This document shows, one piece after another, positions 8,733-17,255 of a stretch of DNA of 64,000 bases. The first letter of the stretch is position 1; the number at the start of each line of letters is the position of its first letter. The DNA comes from Flavobacterium johnsoniae (GTDB lineage Bacteria; Bacteroidota; Bacteroidia; Flavobacteriales; Flavobacteriaceae): the NCBI RefSeq assembly GCF_001879205.1, contig NZ_MLFK01000008.1:124001-188000 (forward strand). Reading direction: 5' to 3'. The notes under the pieces were generated by a model. That model saw only the letters and a list, made by a program, of their open reading frames with translations, was not told the DNA's origin and did no database searches. Made by a program: the position numbers and the translations under genes.

Positions 8733-9056
8733 ATGAAATGGATAGCAATTGTATTGTCAATTTATCTGATGGCACTTTCAAATATGCCCTGCGCAGATTT
8801 GGAGGTTAACAGCGCTATGCATAAAACAGCCCAGTTTTCATCAGAAGACAATCATTCTCATGATAAAGACAACGATTTATGTTCTCCATTTTGTGCCTGC
8901 AATTGCTGCGGAGCGCAGGTTTTAAGTTATCAGACTACTGTAAGTTATGAATTTCCTGCAGCTTACACTAAAATTTCAATCGCTTTACCCAATTACAATT
9001 CTGTATTTATTTCTAATTTCTTCGGAAGTATTTGGCAGCCCCCTCAAATAGCATAA
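8733..9056 (+). CDS. Small exported His/Cys-rich protein (DUF6660-like)
   Basis: 107 residues. An N-terminal hydrophobic segment (MKWIAIVLSIYLMALS) acts as signal or anchor. A His/Asp-rich stretch (EDNHSHDKDND) is followed by a Cys cluster (CSPFCACNCCG), and the C-terminus ends IWQPPQIA. Small proteins of this layout commonly sit before heavy-metal RND pumps in Bacteroidota, and I believe they are annotated DUF6660, from memory. The clustered His and Cys suggest periplasmic metal binding or delivery to the pump. It lies about 110 bp before the pump gene on the same strand. Confidence 0.7.
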   Translation: MKWIAIVLSIYLMALSNMPCADLEVNSAMHKTAQFSSEDNHSHDKDNDLCSPFCACNCCGAQVLSYQTTVSYEFPAAYTKISIALPNYNSVFISNFFGSIWQPPQIA

Positions 9057-9166
9057 TGATGCTCGTCCTGATAATTATTGGGATTACGAGTTAGAGAGTT
9101 GTGGATTTTCCACAAATTTTATAAGACAAACTTTTGTCTAATTTCTCATGTCATTATATATTTCAA

Positions 9167-12100
9167 ATGCTAGATAAAATCATTCAGTTTAGTATACGAA
9201 ACAAATTCGTTATACTATTATTTACCCTTGTTTTAATAGCCTGGGGAAGCTATTCGCTTAAACAACTGCCCCTTGATGCCCTGCCTGATGTTACCAATAA
9301 TCAGGTTCAGATTATTACAACTGCGCCTACTCTGGCCAGTCAGGAGGTCGAGCAGTTAATTACTTATCCATTAGAACAGGCTGTAAAAACAGTTCCGGAT
9401 ATCATTGAACTTCGCAGTATTTCCCGTTTTGGTTTATCGGTCGTTACCGTTGTTTTTGAAGACGATGTTGATATTTACTGGGCACGCGAACAAATATTTC
9501 AACGCCTAAAACAAGCCGAAGAAAATATTCCTGAATACGCAGGAACACCGGAGTTAGCCCCAATTACAACTGGATTGGGCGAAATATACCAATATGATGT
9601 TTATGCCAAAAAAGGCTACGAAAACAAATACGATGCGGTACAACTAAGAACCATTCAGGATTGGATTATTATTCCGCAATTGCAGGGAATTAAAGGCGTT
9701 GCCGATGTAAGTACCTGGGGTGGAAAACTAAAACAATACGAAATCGCTGTAAATCCAAACACATTAAACAGTTTGGGCGTCACGATTACCGAAATTTTTG
9801 ATGCTTTAGAAAAAAACAACCAAAACACAGGTGGTGCATATATCGAAAAAGATCAATATGCCTATTTCATCCGTGGTGTCGGGATGGCAAAAGGCGTAAA
9901 AGACCTTGGAAATGTGGTAGTGAAAAACCGAAACGGTTCTCCCGTTTTGGTTCGTGATGTAGCACAAGTACGTGAAGGCGTTGCACTGCGTTACGGCGCT
10001 TCGACCAAAGACGGAAAAGGAGAAATCGTATCAGGTATGGTTTTGATGCTGAAAGGAGAAAATTCGAGCGCAGTCGTTCATCGTGTAAAAGAAAGAATGA
10101 TCCAGATTAATAAAAGTCTGCCCGAGGGAGTCGTTGCAGAAGCTTTTATTGATAGAGGAAAACTCGTTGATAATGCCATCGGAACCGTAACCAAAAACTT
10201 ATTAGAAGGAGCCCTAATCGTCATTTTTGTATTGATATTATTTCTGGGTAATCTTCGTGCCGGACTGATTGTGGCATCGGTAATTCCGCTCGCGATGTTA
10301 TTTGCTATTATTCTGATGAATGCCTTTGGCGTAAGCGGAAATTTAATGAGTCTGGGGGCGATAGATTTCGGGATTATTGTTGATGGCGCCGTGATAATTG
10401 TTGAAGCTTCAATGCATCATCTGCAAAAACTCAAACGCAAAAAAGAACTCACGCAGCAGGAAATGGATGTTGAAATTTACAATTCGGCATCCAAAATAAG
10501 AAATAGTGCCGCTTTTGGAGAAATCATTATCCTGATCGTTTACCTGCCTATTCTGGCTTTAATTGGAACTGAAGGAAAAATGTTTAAACCCATGGCTATG
10601 ACAGTTGGTTTTGCCGTAATTGGCGCCTTTATACTTTCGCTGACTTATGTGCCCATGATGAGTGCAATGTTTCTTTCGAAGAAAACTGAACACAAGGAAA
10701 ACTTCAGCGATAGAATGATGCTCTGGTTTGAAAATCTGTACATGCCATTTCTTAATAAAGCATTGCAGTTTAAAAAAGTGGTTTTAGGAATTTCGTTAGG
10801 ACTATTTGCCTTAGGGTTAATCATTTTCAATAATATGGGAGGTGAATTTATTCCAACTATCGAAGAAGGCGATTTAGCTATAAATGCCACGATCATGACC
10901 GGAAGTTCGCTTACGCAGATGGTGGAAACAACGACAAAATACGAACAGATTTTAAAAGCCAAATTTCCTGAAATTAAAACAATCGTAACCAAAATAGGAA
11001 GCGGTGAAATCCCAACCGATCCAATGCCTATTGAAAGCGGCGACTTGATTATTGTTTTAAAAGACAAAAAAGAATGGAAAGGCAAATACCGAAATTGGGA
11101 AGCTTTGGCGAATGCCATGAAAGAAGAAATGGAAGTGATTCCAGGTGCAAATATTGAGATTTCGCAGCCAATTCAAATGCGTTTCAACGAATTAATGACG
11201 GGAAGCCGAAGCGATATCGCCATCAAAATTTTTGGTGATGATCTGGAAATTTTAGATTCAAAAGCCTCTGAATTGATTTCGAAGATTAAAGGAATTGAAG
11301 GTATTGGAGATTTAAAAGCCGATAAAGTAACGGGGCTGCCTCAAATCACGATTAAATATGATTATAATAAAATTGCTTTATACGGATTGAATATTTCCGA
11401 TATCAACCAAATTATCCGTTCGTCGTTTGCAGGAGAAAGTGCCGGAAAAATCTACGAAGAAAGCAGACGATTTGATGTGGTCGTGAGAATGAATCAGGAT
11501 AATCGTGCTGATATTACCGATGTGAGTAATTTGTTTATTCCGCTGCCAAACGGGCAGCAGGTACCGCTTTCGCAGGTGGCAACGGTAGATTATGAGCAAG
11601 GCCCGGTTCAGGTGGTTCGTGAAGATGGAAAACGCAGGATTACCGTTGGTTTAAACGTTAGGGGAAGAGATATCAAAACCGTTGTAGAAGAAATTCAGCA
11701 GAAACTCGATAAAGATTTTAAACTTCCGGCAGGATATTATGTTACGTATGGCGGACAGTTCGAGAATTTAATCGAGGCTACAAAACGACTTTCGGTGGCA
11801 TTGCCAATTGCTTTAAGTTTGATTTTGATTTTGCTGTATTTTACATTTAAGAGTTTTAAGCAGGCAGGCTTAATTTTTACCGCCATTCCATTGTCAGCTA
11901 TTGGTGGTGTATTTGCGCTTTCGCTGAGAGGAATGCCTTTTAGTATTTCAGCGGGAATTGGGTTTATTGCTTTATTTGGAATTGCAGTTTTAAACGGAAT
12001 CGTCTTGATTTCGTATTTCAATCAATTAAAAACAGAGGGAGTTTTAGATCCGCTTCAACGGGTTTTAATAGGAACCAAAACCAGATTGCGTCCGGTTTTA

Positions 12101-12289
12101 ATGACAGCGGCTGTGGCTTCCTTAGGGTTTCTGCCAATGGCATTATCTACAAGCGGCGGGGCAGAAGTACAAAAACCTCTGGCAACGGTTGTAATTGGAG
12201 GGTTAATTTCGGCAACATTATTAACCTTAATCGTTTTACCGATTTTGTATTTATTATTGGAGCGTGGATTTAACCGCAAAGAGCGCTAA
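9167..12289 (+). CDS. czcA: CzcA-type heavy-metal RND efflux pump
   Basis: 1040 residues from ATG 9167 (MLDKIIQFSIRNKF, the usual start of this family); an upstream in-frame TTG would add 11 unsupported residues. It is an inner-membrane, proton-driven trimeric pump with 12 TM segments and two large periplasmic loops. The TM4 motif GAIDFGIIVDGAVIIVEASM has the acidic pattern of divalent-cation (Zn/Co/Cd) HME-RND pumps rather than the Cu/Ag type, so czcA is preferred to cusA. The last codons and stop (12287-12289) lie inside a dispersed repeat, so the C-terminal NRKER is repeat-encoded. The channel and adaptor genes follow. Confidence 0.9.
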   Translation: MLDKIIQFSIRNKFVILLFTLVLIAWGSYSLKQLPLDALPDVTNNQVQIITTAPTLASQEVEQLITYPLEQAVKTVPDIIELRSISRFGLSVVTVVFEDDVDIYWAREQIFQRLKQAEENIPEYAGTPELAPITTGLGEIYQYDVYAKKGYENKYDAVQLRTIQDWIIIPQLQGIKGVADVSTWGGKLKQYEIAVNPNTLNSLGVTITEIFDALEKNNQNTGGAYIEKDQYAYFIRGVGMAKGVKDLGNVVVKNRNGSPVLVRDVAQVREGVALRYGASTKDGKGEIVSGMVLMLKGENSSAVVHRVKERMIQINKSLPEGVVAEAFIDRGKLVDNAIGTVTKNLLEGALIVIFVLILFLGNLRAGLIVASVIPLAMLFAIILMNAFGVSGNLMSLGAIDFGIIVDGAVIIVEASMHHLQKLKRKKELTQQEMDVEIYNSASKIRNSAAFGEIIILIVYLPILALIGTEGKMFKPMAMTVGFAVIGAFILSLTYVPMMSAMFLSKKTEHKENFSDRMMLWFENLYMPFLNKALQFKKVVLGISLGLFALGLIIFNNMGGEFIPTIEEGDLAINATIMTGSSLTQMVETTTKYEQILKAKFPEIKTIVTKIGSGEIPTDPMPIESGDLIIVLKDKKEWKGKYRNWEALANAMKEEMEVIPGANIEISQPIQMRFNELMTGSRSDIAIKIFGDDLEILDSKASELISKIKGIEGIGDLKADKVTGLPQITIKYDYNKIALYGLNISDINQIIRSSFAGESAGKIYEESRRFDVVVRMNQDNRADITDVSNLFIPLPNGQQVPLSQVATVDYEQGPVQVVREDGKRRITVGLNVRGRDIKTVVEEIQQKLDKDFKLPAGYYVTYGGQFENLIEATKRLSVALPIALSLILILLYFTFKSFKQAGLIFTAIPLSAIGGVFALSLRGMPFSISAGIGFIALFGIAVLNGIVLISYFNQLKTEGVLDPLQRVLIGTKTRLRPVLMTAAVASLGFLPMALSTSGGAEVQKPLATVVIGGLISATLLTLIVLPILYLLLERGFNRKER

Positions 12290-12400
12290 GGTTTACGCAA
12301 AGCACACAAAGAAATTTTAAAAGAGAAAAAAATGAATTCAATATATATAAAACAGTATATAACCTTTGCGAATCTTCCTTTGCGAACTTTGCGGTTAATT
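12269..12400. repeat. Inverted repeat element (AACCGCAAAG type) spanning a gene junction
   Basis: The left arm at 12269-12311 (TTTAACCGCAAAG, then ACGCAAAG and ACAAAG words) is loosely complementary to the right arm at 12361-12400 (CTTTGCG, CTTTGCGAACTTTGCGGTTAA). It encodes the last residues and stop of the RND pump gene and, at its right arm, residues about 11-23 of the next protein. Related copies lie at 13579-13628, 30057-30240, 30905-30990 and 39196-39262. Confidence 0.75.
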
Positions 12401-13567
12401 ATGTTTGCATTGATTAGCACATTTTCGCAAGCACAAGAAAAAATCAGTCTCGAAAAAGCACTGGAGCTTGCCAAATCAAATAACATTGATTTAAAAATCG
12501 CTGATAAAGAAATCGAAAAACAAACTGTTTTAAAAAAGACCGCTTTTCAGCCCGATCCGCTTCAGGTGCAATATCAGGGCGGACAGTTTAACAGCGCCGA
12601 TTTCGATCATAATGTTTCGGTACAGCAGTTCTTTCCGATAGGAAACATTACAAAAGCAAACAGACAATTGCAGGAGGAACTCGCAAAACTGGCAGCCAAA
12701 CGTAAAGCATTATCGGCTTATGAACTGGAAAAAGCTGTTACATTGGCCTATTATCAATATTTGTACGGAGTTTCTATTCAGAAATTAAACTCGGAGTTAA
12801 ATGATATTTACACTAAATTTCTAAAGAACGCCGAACTTCGCTTTAAAACCGGAGAAAGCGGGAACATTGAAGTAATCAGCGCCAAAGCTAAAGTTAAGGA
12901 AATCGACACCCAGAGGGAGCAATTGGCATTTGATTTGGCAATTTACCAAAAGCAGCTTCAGTTTTTTGTTCAGACAAATGAGGAGATAATTCCAGATGAA
13001 ACAACTTCACTGCAATATCCTTTTGTAGAAAATCAGGAAGCAAAGGCTGAAAATTTAATGACTGATTTTTATCAGCAGCAAATTTCAGTTTATCAAAAAG
13101 AAGCCGGAACACACAAAGCCATGCGCACACCAAAATTAGGGTTAGGTTATTTTGCCCAAACCATTAATACAGAATCGTTGTTTCAGGGTTTTACGGCCGG
13201 ACTGCAGATTCCGTTGTTTGGAGGTGTAAATACGTCACGGGCACAGGCTTCGGCGATTAGTATTTCGCAGTCACAATTGGCTTTAGACAAAAACAGAATC
13301 ATTTTGAAGCTGCAAAAAGAAGAATTGCAGAACAACTTCAAAAAACAACAGAAAAATTTAGCTTATTATCAAAATGAAGGTTCACAATATGCTGATCAGA
13401 TTATTGAAACGGCGCAGAAAAGTTATGCCAACGGTGATATGAGTTATTGGTCGTATATCAGTTTTTTGAATCAGGCAATTGATATTAAAAAGCAGCTAGC
13501 CGAGGCAACACATAACTTTAATCAAAGTGCTATCGAACTCCAATTTCCAACCATCAAAAACAATTAA
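12332..13567 (+). CDS. czcC: TolC-family outer-membrane efflux channel
   Basis: 411 residues. OEP-type helical hairpins carry the repeated pattern of TolC proteins (ISLEKALELAKSNNIDLKIADKEIEKQ; later KLQKEELQNNFKKQQKN). It forms the outer-membrane duct of the tripartite pump with the RND protein and adaptor around it. The N-terminus is odd: residues about 11-23 (TFANLPLRTLRLI) are encoded by the right arm of a dispersed repeat, then FALISTFSQAQ completes a signal peptide. Start ATG 12332 is kept because the internal ATG 12401 would leave too short a signal. It ends one base before the adaptor start. Confidence 0.87.
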   Translation: MNSIYIKQYITFANLPLRTLRLIMFALISTFSQAQEKISLEKALELAKSNNIDLKIADKEIEKQTVLKKTAFQPDPLQVQYQGGQFNSADFDHNVSVQQFFPIGNITKANRQLQEELAKLAAKRKALSAYELEKAVTLAYYQYLYGVSIQKLNSELNDIYTKFLKNAELRFKTGESGNIEVISAKAKVKEIDTQREQLAFDLAIYQKQLQFFVQTNEEIIPDETTSLQYPFVENQEAKAENLMTDFYQQQISVYQKEAGTHKAMRTPKLGLGYFAQTINTESLFQGFTAGLQIPLFGGVNTSRAQASAISISQSQLALDKNRIILKLQKEELQNNFKKQQKNLAYYQNEGSQYADQIIETAQKSYANGDMSYWSYISFLNQAIDIKKQLAEATHNFNQSAIELQFPTIKNN

Positions 13568-13568
13568 A

Positions 13569-14786
13569 ATGAAAACATATTTAACCGCAAATTCCGCAAA
13601 GTTTTTATCGAAAATTTCGCAAAGAAAGGCAGCTTTTAGCTTAATGCTTATAGCGTATAGCTTAGTGTTAACGTCTTGCAATGAAAAGAAAGCAGAAGAA
13701 ACCCATGAAGAAGAAAAATCTCAGACAGAAGTTGCCTTAACGGAATCTCAATATAAAACCGTTGGTATTGAAACTGGATTTGTTGAAGACCGAAATCTCA
13801 ATAAAATCATTAAAGCCAATGGATATACTACTGTTCCGCCTCAGAATTCGGCTGAGGTTTCGACCCTAATTGGCGGAACTGTTAAAGACATTCATGTTTT
13901 AGAAGGTACTTATGTCAATAAGGGAAAAGTATTGGCTACGATTCAAAATCTGGAAGTGATTGAAATGCAGGAAGATTATCATTCGGCGGCCGCCAATGTT
14001 GAATTTCTGCAGTTAGAGTATAATCGTCAGAAAACGTTGAGCGATGAAAATGTCAATCCGAGGAAAACATTTCAGGAAGTAAAAGCGAAACTTGCTGCCG
14101 AAAGAGCACGTGCACAGGCGGCTAAAAATAAATTGGAAGCTTTGCATGTTTCAACAAAAGGAAGTACTTCGCTGGTGCCAATTGTAGCTCCAATAAGCGG
14201 TTATGTGGGGAAAATCAATATTGCTAAAGGCGCTTTTGCACAAACTGGGGTTTCATTGTTTGAAGTAGTCGATAACAGTCAGATGCATTTGGATTTGAAT
14301 GTCTATGAGAAAGATCTGGGGTCTATTTCAATTGGTCAGGTTATCGATTTTGTATTGACGAATCAGTCGAATAAATCGATTAAAGGAAAGATTTTCGGAA
14401 TCAATAAATCATTTTCTAATGAAAGCAAAACAGTTGCGGTTCACGCCAAAATTGATCCCGCAGATGCAAAAGATCTGATTCCCGGAATGTATGTTTCGGC
14501 CAATATCAATATTACAAATGCGACTGTTCCTGCATTGCCAAAAGACGCAGTAGTAAGAAATGCCGATAAATATTTCGTTTTTGTTCAGGAGGAAGAACAT
14601 ACAAATGAAAAAACAAAAGAAAAAGAGATTCATTTTAAAGCAGTAGAAGTTATTCCCGGCACAACAGATTTAGGTTTTACCGAAGTTAAGTTTGTGGATA
14701 AAATCGATGCCGGGGAAAAAATCGTTACCAAAGGAGCTTTTTACCTGCTGTCTGCCATGAAAGGCGGAGGAGAGCATGAGCATTGA
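13569..14786 (+). CDS. czcB: RND periplasmic adaptor (membrane fusion protein), lipoprotein
   Basis: 405 residues from ATG 13569, one base after the channel stop; a longer in-frame version would overlap the channel gene. Lipobox LVLTSC predicts a membrane-anchored lipoprotein. Domains in order: a lipoyl/barrel-sandwich half (AEVSTLIGGTVKDIHVLEG), a helical hairpin (about 130-185), the second lipoyl half (IVAPISGYVGKINIAKG), beta-barrel and membrane-proximal regions, and a His-ended C-terminus (GGGEHEH). It joins the RND pump to the channel. The signal region (residues about 4-30) is encoded by AACCGCAAA-type repeat sequence followed by AGCTTA-rich repeats. Confidence 0.9.
   Translation: MKTYLTANSAKFLSKISQRKAAFSLMLIAYSLVLTSCNEKKAEETHEEEKSQTEVALTESQYKTVGIETGFVEDRNLNKIIKANGYTTVPPQNSAEVSTLIGGTVKDIHVLEGTYVNKGKVLATIQNLEVIEMQEDYHSAAANVEFLQLEYNRQKTLSDENVNPRKTFQEVKAKLAAERARAQAAKNKLEALHVSTKGSTSLVPIVAPISGYVGKINIAKGAFAQTGVSLFEVVDNSQMHLDLNVYEKDLGSISIGQVIDFVLTNQSNKSIKGKIFGINKSFSNESKTVAVHAKIDPADAKDLIPGMYVSANINITNATVPALPKDAVVRNADKYFVFVQEEEHTNEKTKEKEIHFKAVEVIPGTTDLGFTEVKFVDKIDAGEKIVTKGAFYLLSAMKGGGEHEH
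13579..13628. repeat. AACCGCAAA-type repeat inside a signal-peptide region
   Basis: TTTAACCGCAAATTCCGC, then AAAG, TCG and TTTCGCAAAGAAAGG words matching the intergenic repeat family, followed by an AGCTTTTAGCTTAATGCTTA stretch. It lies wholly within the 5' coding region of the adaptor gene. Confidence 0.65.
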
Positions 14787-14795
14787 TTTTTTTAA

Positions 14796-14945
14796 TTGCT
14801 GAGATGCTAAGCTGCTGAGGTTCTAAGTTTTTTTGTCAGTTTATGTTATTTCGATCCCGAAGCCTTGGGCTCGAAATGACAAATAGTTCGGTTAAATCTT
14901 CCTGAAACATACAAACTTAGTGCCTCAGCGCCTTTGCGGCAATAA
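14796..14945. repeat. Composite inverted repeat between adaptor and P-type ATPase genes
   Basis: Left arm 14796-14832 (GCTGAGATGCTAAGCTGCTG, then AGGTTCTAAG) is loosely complementary to right arm 14912-14945 (ACTTAGTGCCTCAGCGCC, then TTTGCGG). The centre holds a hairpin, ATTTCGA 14848-14854 with TCGAAAT 14871-14877, around CCCGAAGCCTTGGG. A related CTTAG/CCTCAGC/CTTAGC string occurs near 60729. Confidence 0.6.
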
Positions 14946-15027
14946 ACAAAATGCTTAAATTTAGAACATTATTGTAAACAAAGTTTTTGGGGCTTAAAAC
15001 CTGAAACTTTAAACCAGAAATGCTATA

Positions 15028-17025
15028 ATGATACATCAAGATAAAGAAGTAAAAAATATAAAAAATAAAGTCAAACCATCCTGCTGCTGTTCACATGACG
15101 AGCCCGTACATTCAGAAAATGACGGACATGACCACGGACACGATCATGAACATGGAGCAGAGGGAAGTTTGTTCAGAATGTTTCTTCCGTCTATAATATC
15201 GCTTGTTTTACTGCTTATCGGGATAGGTTTGGATAATTACTTTCCTCAGGACTGGTTTTCAGGATATGTTCGAATTGCGTGGTACGGAATCGCTTATCTT
15301 CCGGTTGGACTTCCTGTTTTGAGAGAAGCGTATGAAAGTATTGTAAAAGGCGATGTTTTCTCTGAATTTTTTCTGATGTGCATTGCTACAATTGGTGCCT
15401 TTGCTATTGGCGAATATCCCGAAGGTGTTGCAGTTATGCTGTTTTACACGATTGGAGAAACGTTTCAGGGAATGGCGGTCAGCCGTGCAAAATCAAATAT
15501 TAAAAGTTTATTAGACCAGCGTCCTGATGAAGTTACGATTTTAGAAAATAATATTGCCGTAAAAGTCAAGGCAAAAGACGTTCAGATTGGTGCTGTTGTA
15601 CAGTTGAAAGCGGGAGAAAAACTTGGACTGGACGGCGAATTACTATCAGATTCGGCTTCGTTTAATACCGCAGCTTTAACGGGAGAAAGCAAACCTGATA
15701 CAAAAAAGAAAGGCCAGACCGTTTTAGCCGGAATGATAAACGGAAATACAATTGCCTTGGTAAAAGTAACAACAGCTTACAATGACAGTAAATTGTCTAA
15801 AATTCTGGAAATGGTTCAGAATGCCACGGCCAAAAAAGCTCCGGCAGAATTATTTATCCGCAAATTTGCCAAAATCTATACGCCAATTGTAGTGTATCTT
15901 GCCATTGCAATCTGCCTTTTGCCAATGCTTTTTGTAGACAATTATATTTTTAGCGACTGGCTGTACAGGGCATTGGTTTTCCTGGTGATTTCCTGTCCAT
16001 GTGCATTGGTGATTAGCATTCCGCTGGGTTATTTTGGCGGAATTGGCGCTGCAAGTAAAAACGGAATCCTATTTAAAGGAAGCAATTTTCTGGACAGTAT
16101 TTCGACTATTCAAAACGTGGTAATGGATAAAACCGGAACCATGACCGAAGGCGTTTTTAAAGTACAGGAAGTCATTATTAAACCTGATTTTGATAAAGAT
16201 GAAATCTTGAAACTGGTTAATGCGCTGGAAAGCCAAAGTACACATCCGGTAGCAACAGCAATACATAATCATGTTGGTGCAATAGATTCATCGATTGAAT
16301 TGAAACAGGTGGAAGAAATTTCCGGACACGGTTTAAAAGCCGAAGTGAACGGAAAAGAACTGCATGTTGGGAATTTTAAACTTCTGGATAAATTCAATAT
16401 TTCGTATGATATTGATCCCGGTTCTGTTGTGTATACCACGATTGCCATTGCTTATGATAAAAAATTTGCCGGTTATTTGACCATTGCAGACGAAATTAAA
16501 GCAGATGCGCAGGAAACGGTTTCTAAACTAAAATCATTAGGCGTAAAAGTAACGATGCTGAGCGGTGACAAAACCAATGTGGTGCAATTTGTAGCAGATA
16601 AACTGGGAATTTCGAAGGCTTTTGGCGATTTGCTTCCGGAAGATAAAGTCAATAAAGTTAACGAAATCAAAGCCAAAAACGAAACCGTAGCTTTTGTAGG
16701 AGACGGTGTAAACGATGCGCCTGTAATTGCTTTAAGCACCGTTGGAATTGCAATGGGAGGATTAGGAAGCGACGCAGCAATCGAAACCGCCGATATTGTC
16801 ATTCAGGACGATAAACCGAGTAAAATTGCAATGGCCATAAACATTGGTAAACAAACCAAAAAGATCGTCTGGCAGAATATTATTTTGGCTTTCGTTGTAA
16901 AAGCTTTTGTTTTAATTCTTGGGGCAGGCGGACTGGCTACTATGTGGGAAGCCGTTTTTGCCGATGTTGGAGTTGCTTTACTCGCAATTTTGAATGCGGT
17001 CAGAATACAGAAGATGAAATTTTAA
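15028..17025 (+). CDS. zntA: Zn/Cd/Pb-transporting P1B-type ATPase
   Basis: 665 residues. The N-terminus has a CCC motif and a His-rich tail (HDHGHDHEHG) instead of a folded HMA domain, consistent with direct metal capture. The membrane motif CPC is at 323-325 and the phosphorylation motif DKTGTMTEG has Asp367. TGES and GDGVNDAP are present. A Lys in TM7 (FVVKAF) and an Asp in TM8 (FADVGVALLAILNA) match the Zn2+/Cd2+/Pb2+ subgroup (P1B-2). It exports divalent metals from cytoplasm to periplasm, from where the RND system can expel them. It lies about 240 bp after the adaptor with a structured repeat between. Confidence 0.92.
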   Translation: MIHQDKEVKNIKNKVKPSCCCSHDEPVHSENDGHDHGHDHEHGAEGSLFRMFLPSIISLVLLLIGIGLDNYFPQDWFSGYVRIAWYGIAYLPVGLPVLREAYESIVKGDVFSEFFLMCIATIGAFAIGEYPEGVAVMLFYTIGETFQGMAVSRAKSNIKSLLDQRPDEVTILENNIAVKVKAKDVQIGAVVQLKAGEKLGLDGELLSDSASFNTAALTGESKPDTKKKGQTVLAGMINGNTIALVKVTTAYNDSKLSKILEMVQNATAKKAPAELFIRKFAKIYTPIVVYLAIAICLLPMLFVDNYIFSDWLYRALVFLVISCPCALVISIPLGYFGGIGAASKNGILFKGSNFLDSISTIQNVVMDKTGTMTEGVFKVQEVIIKPDFDKDEILKLVNALESQSTHPVATAIHNHVGAIDSSIELKQVEEISGHGLKAEVNGKELHVGNFKLLDKFNISYDIDPGSVVYTTIAIAYDKKFAGYLTIADEIKADAQETVSKLKSLGVKVTMLSGDKTNVVQFVADKLGISKAFGDLLPEDKVNKVNEIKAKNETVAFVGDGVNDAPVIALSTVGIAMGGLGSDAAIETADIVIQDDKPSKIAMAINIGKQTKKIVWQNIILAFVVKAFVLILGAGGLATMWEAVFADVGVALLAILNAVRIQKMKF

Positions 17026-17068
17026 TGTATTTAGTGCATAAAAAGTAAAGTCCAGTTCAAAAAACAGC

Positions 17069-17123
17069 AAACCCGACAGTCCCGATCCCGAAACTTCGGG
17101 ACGAGATAAAATCTGTCGGGTTT
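17069..17123 (+). terminator. Double-hairpin repeat, probable terminator after zntA
   Basis: Outer stem AAACCCGACAG (17069-17079) with CTGTCGGGTTT (17113-17123). Inner stem TCCCGAA (17086-17092) with TTCGGGA (17095-17101). It is a second copy of the element at 43431-43482, which ends in a T-run. Confidence 0.65.
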
Positions 17124-17255
17124 AAACATTTAGCTAAGTTTTGAAAAAATCGACAAATATGGTTTCATTTTATAATCTGCAACCTAAGATTACATAAATT
17201 GAAGGATTGTTTTTTAGTGAAGTAGTAGTTTTGTTTTATCCATAAAAAACAACTT

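Noticed and set aside
9134..9166. Longer N-terminus of the RND pump from an in-frame TTG
   Set aside because: MLDKIIQFSIRNKF from ATG 9167 is the usual family start; the extra 11 residues have no support.
10645..11118. 157-codon open frame on the minus strand inside the pump gene
   Set aside because: Antisense shadow of a strongly conserved gene; no signal, family or start context.
9167..12289. Naming the pump CusA (Cu/Ag type)
   Set aside because: The TM4 motif DFGIIVDGAVIIVE has the acidic pattern of divalent-cation CzcA-type pumps, and the linked ATPase is of the Zn/Cd group.
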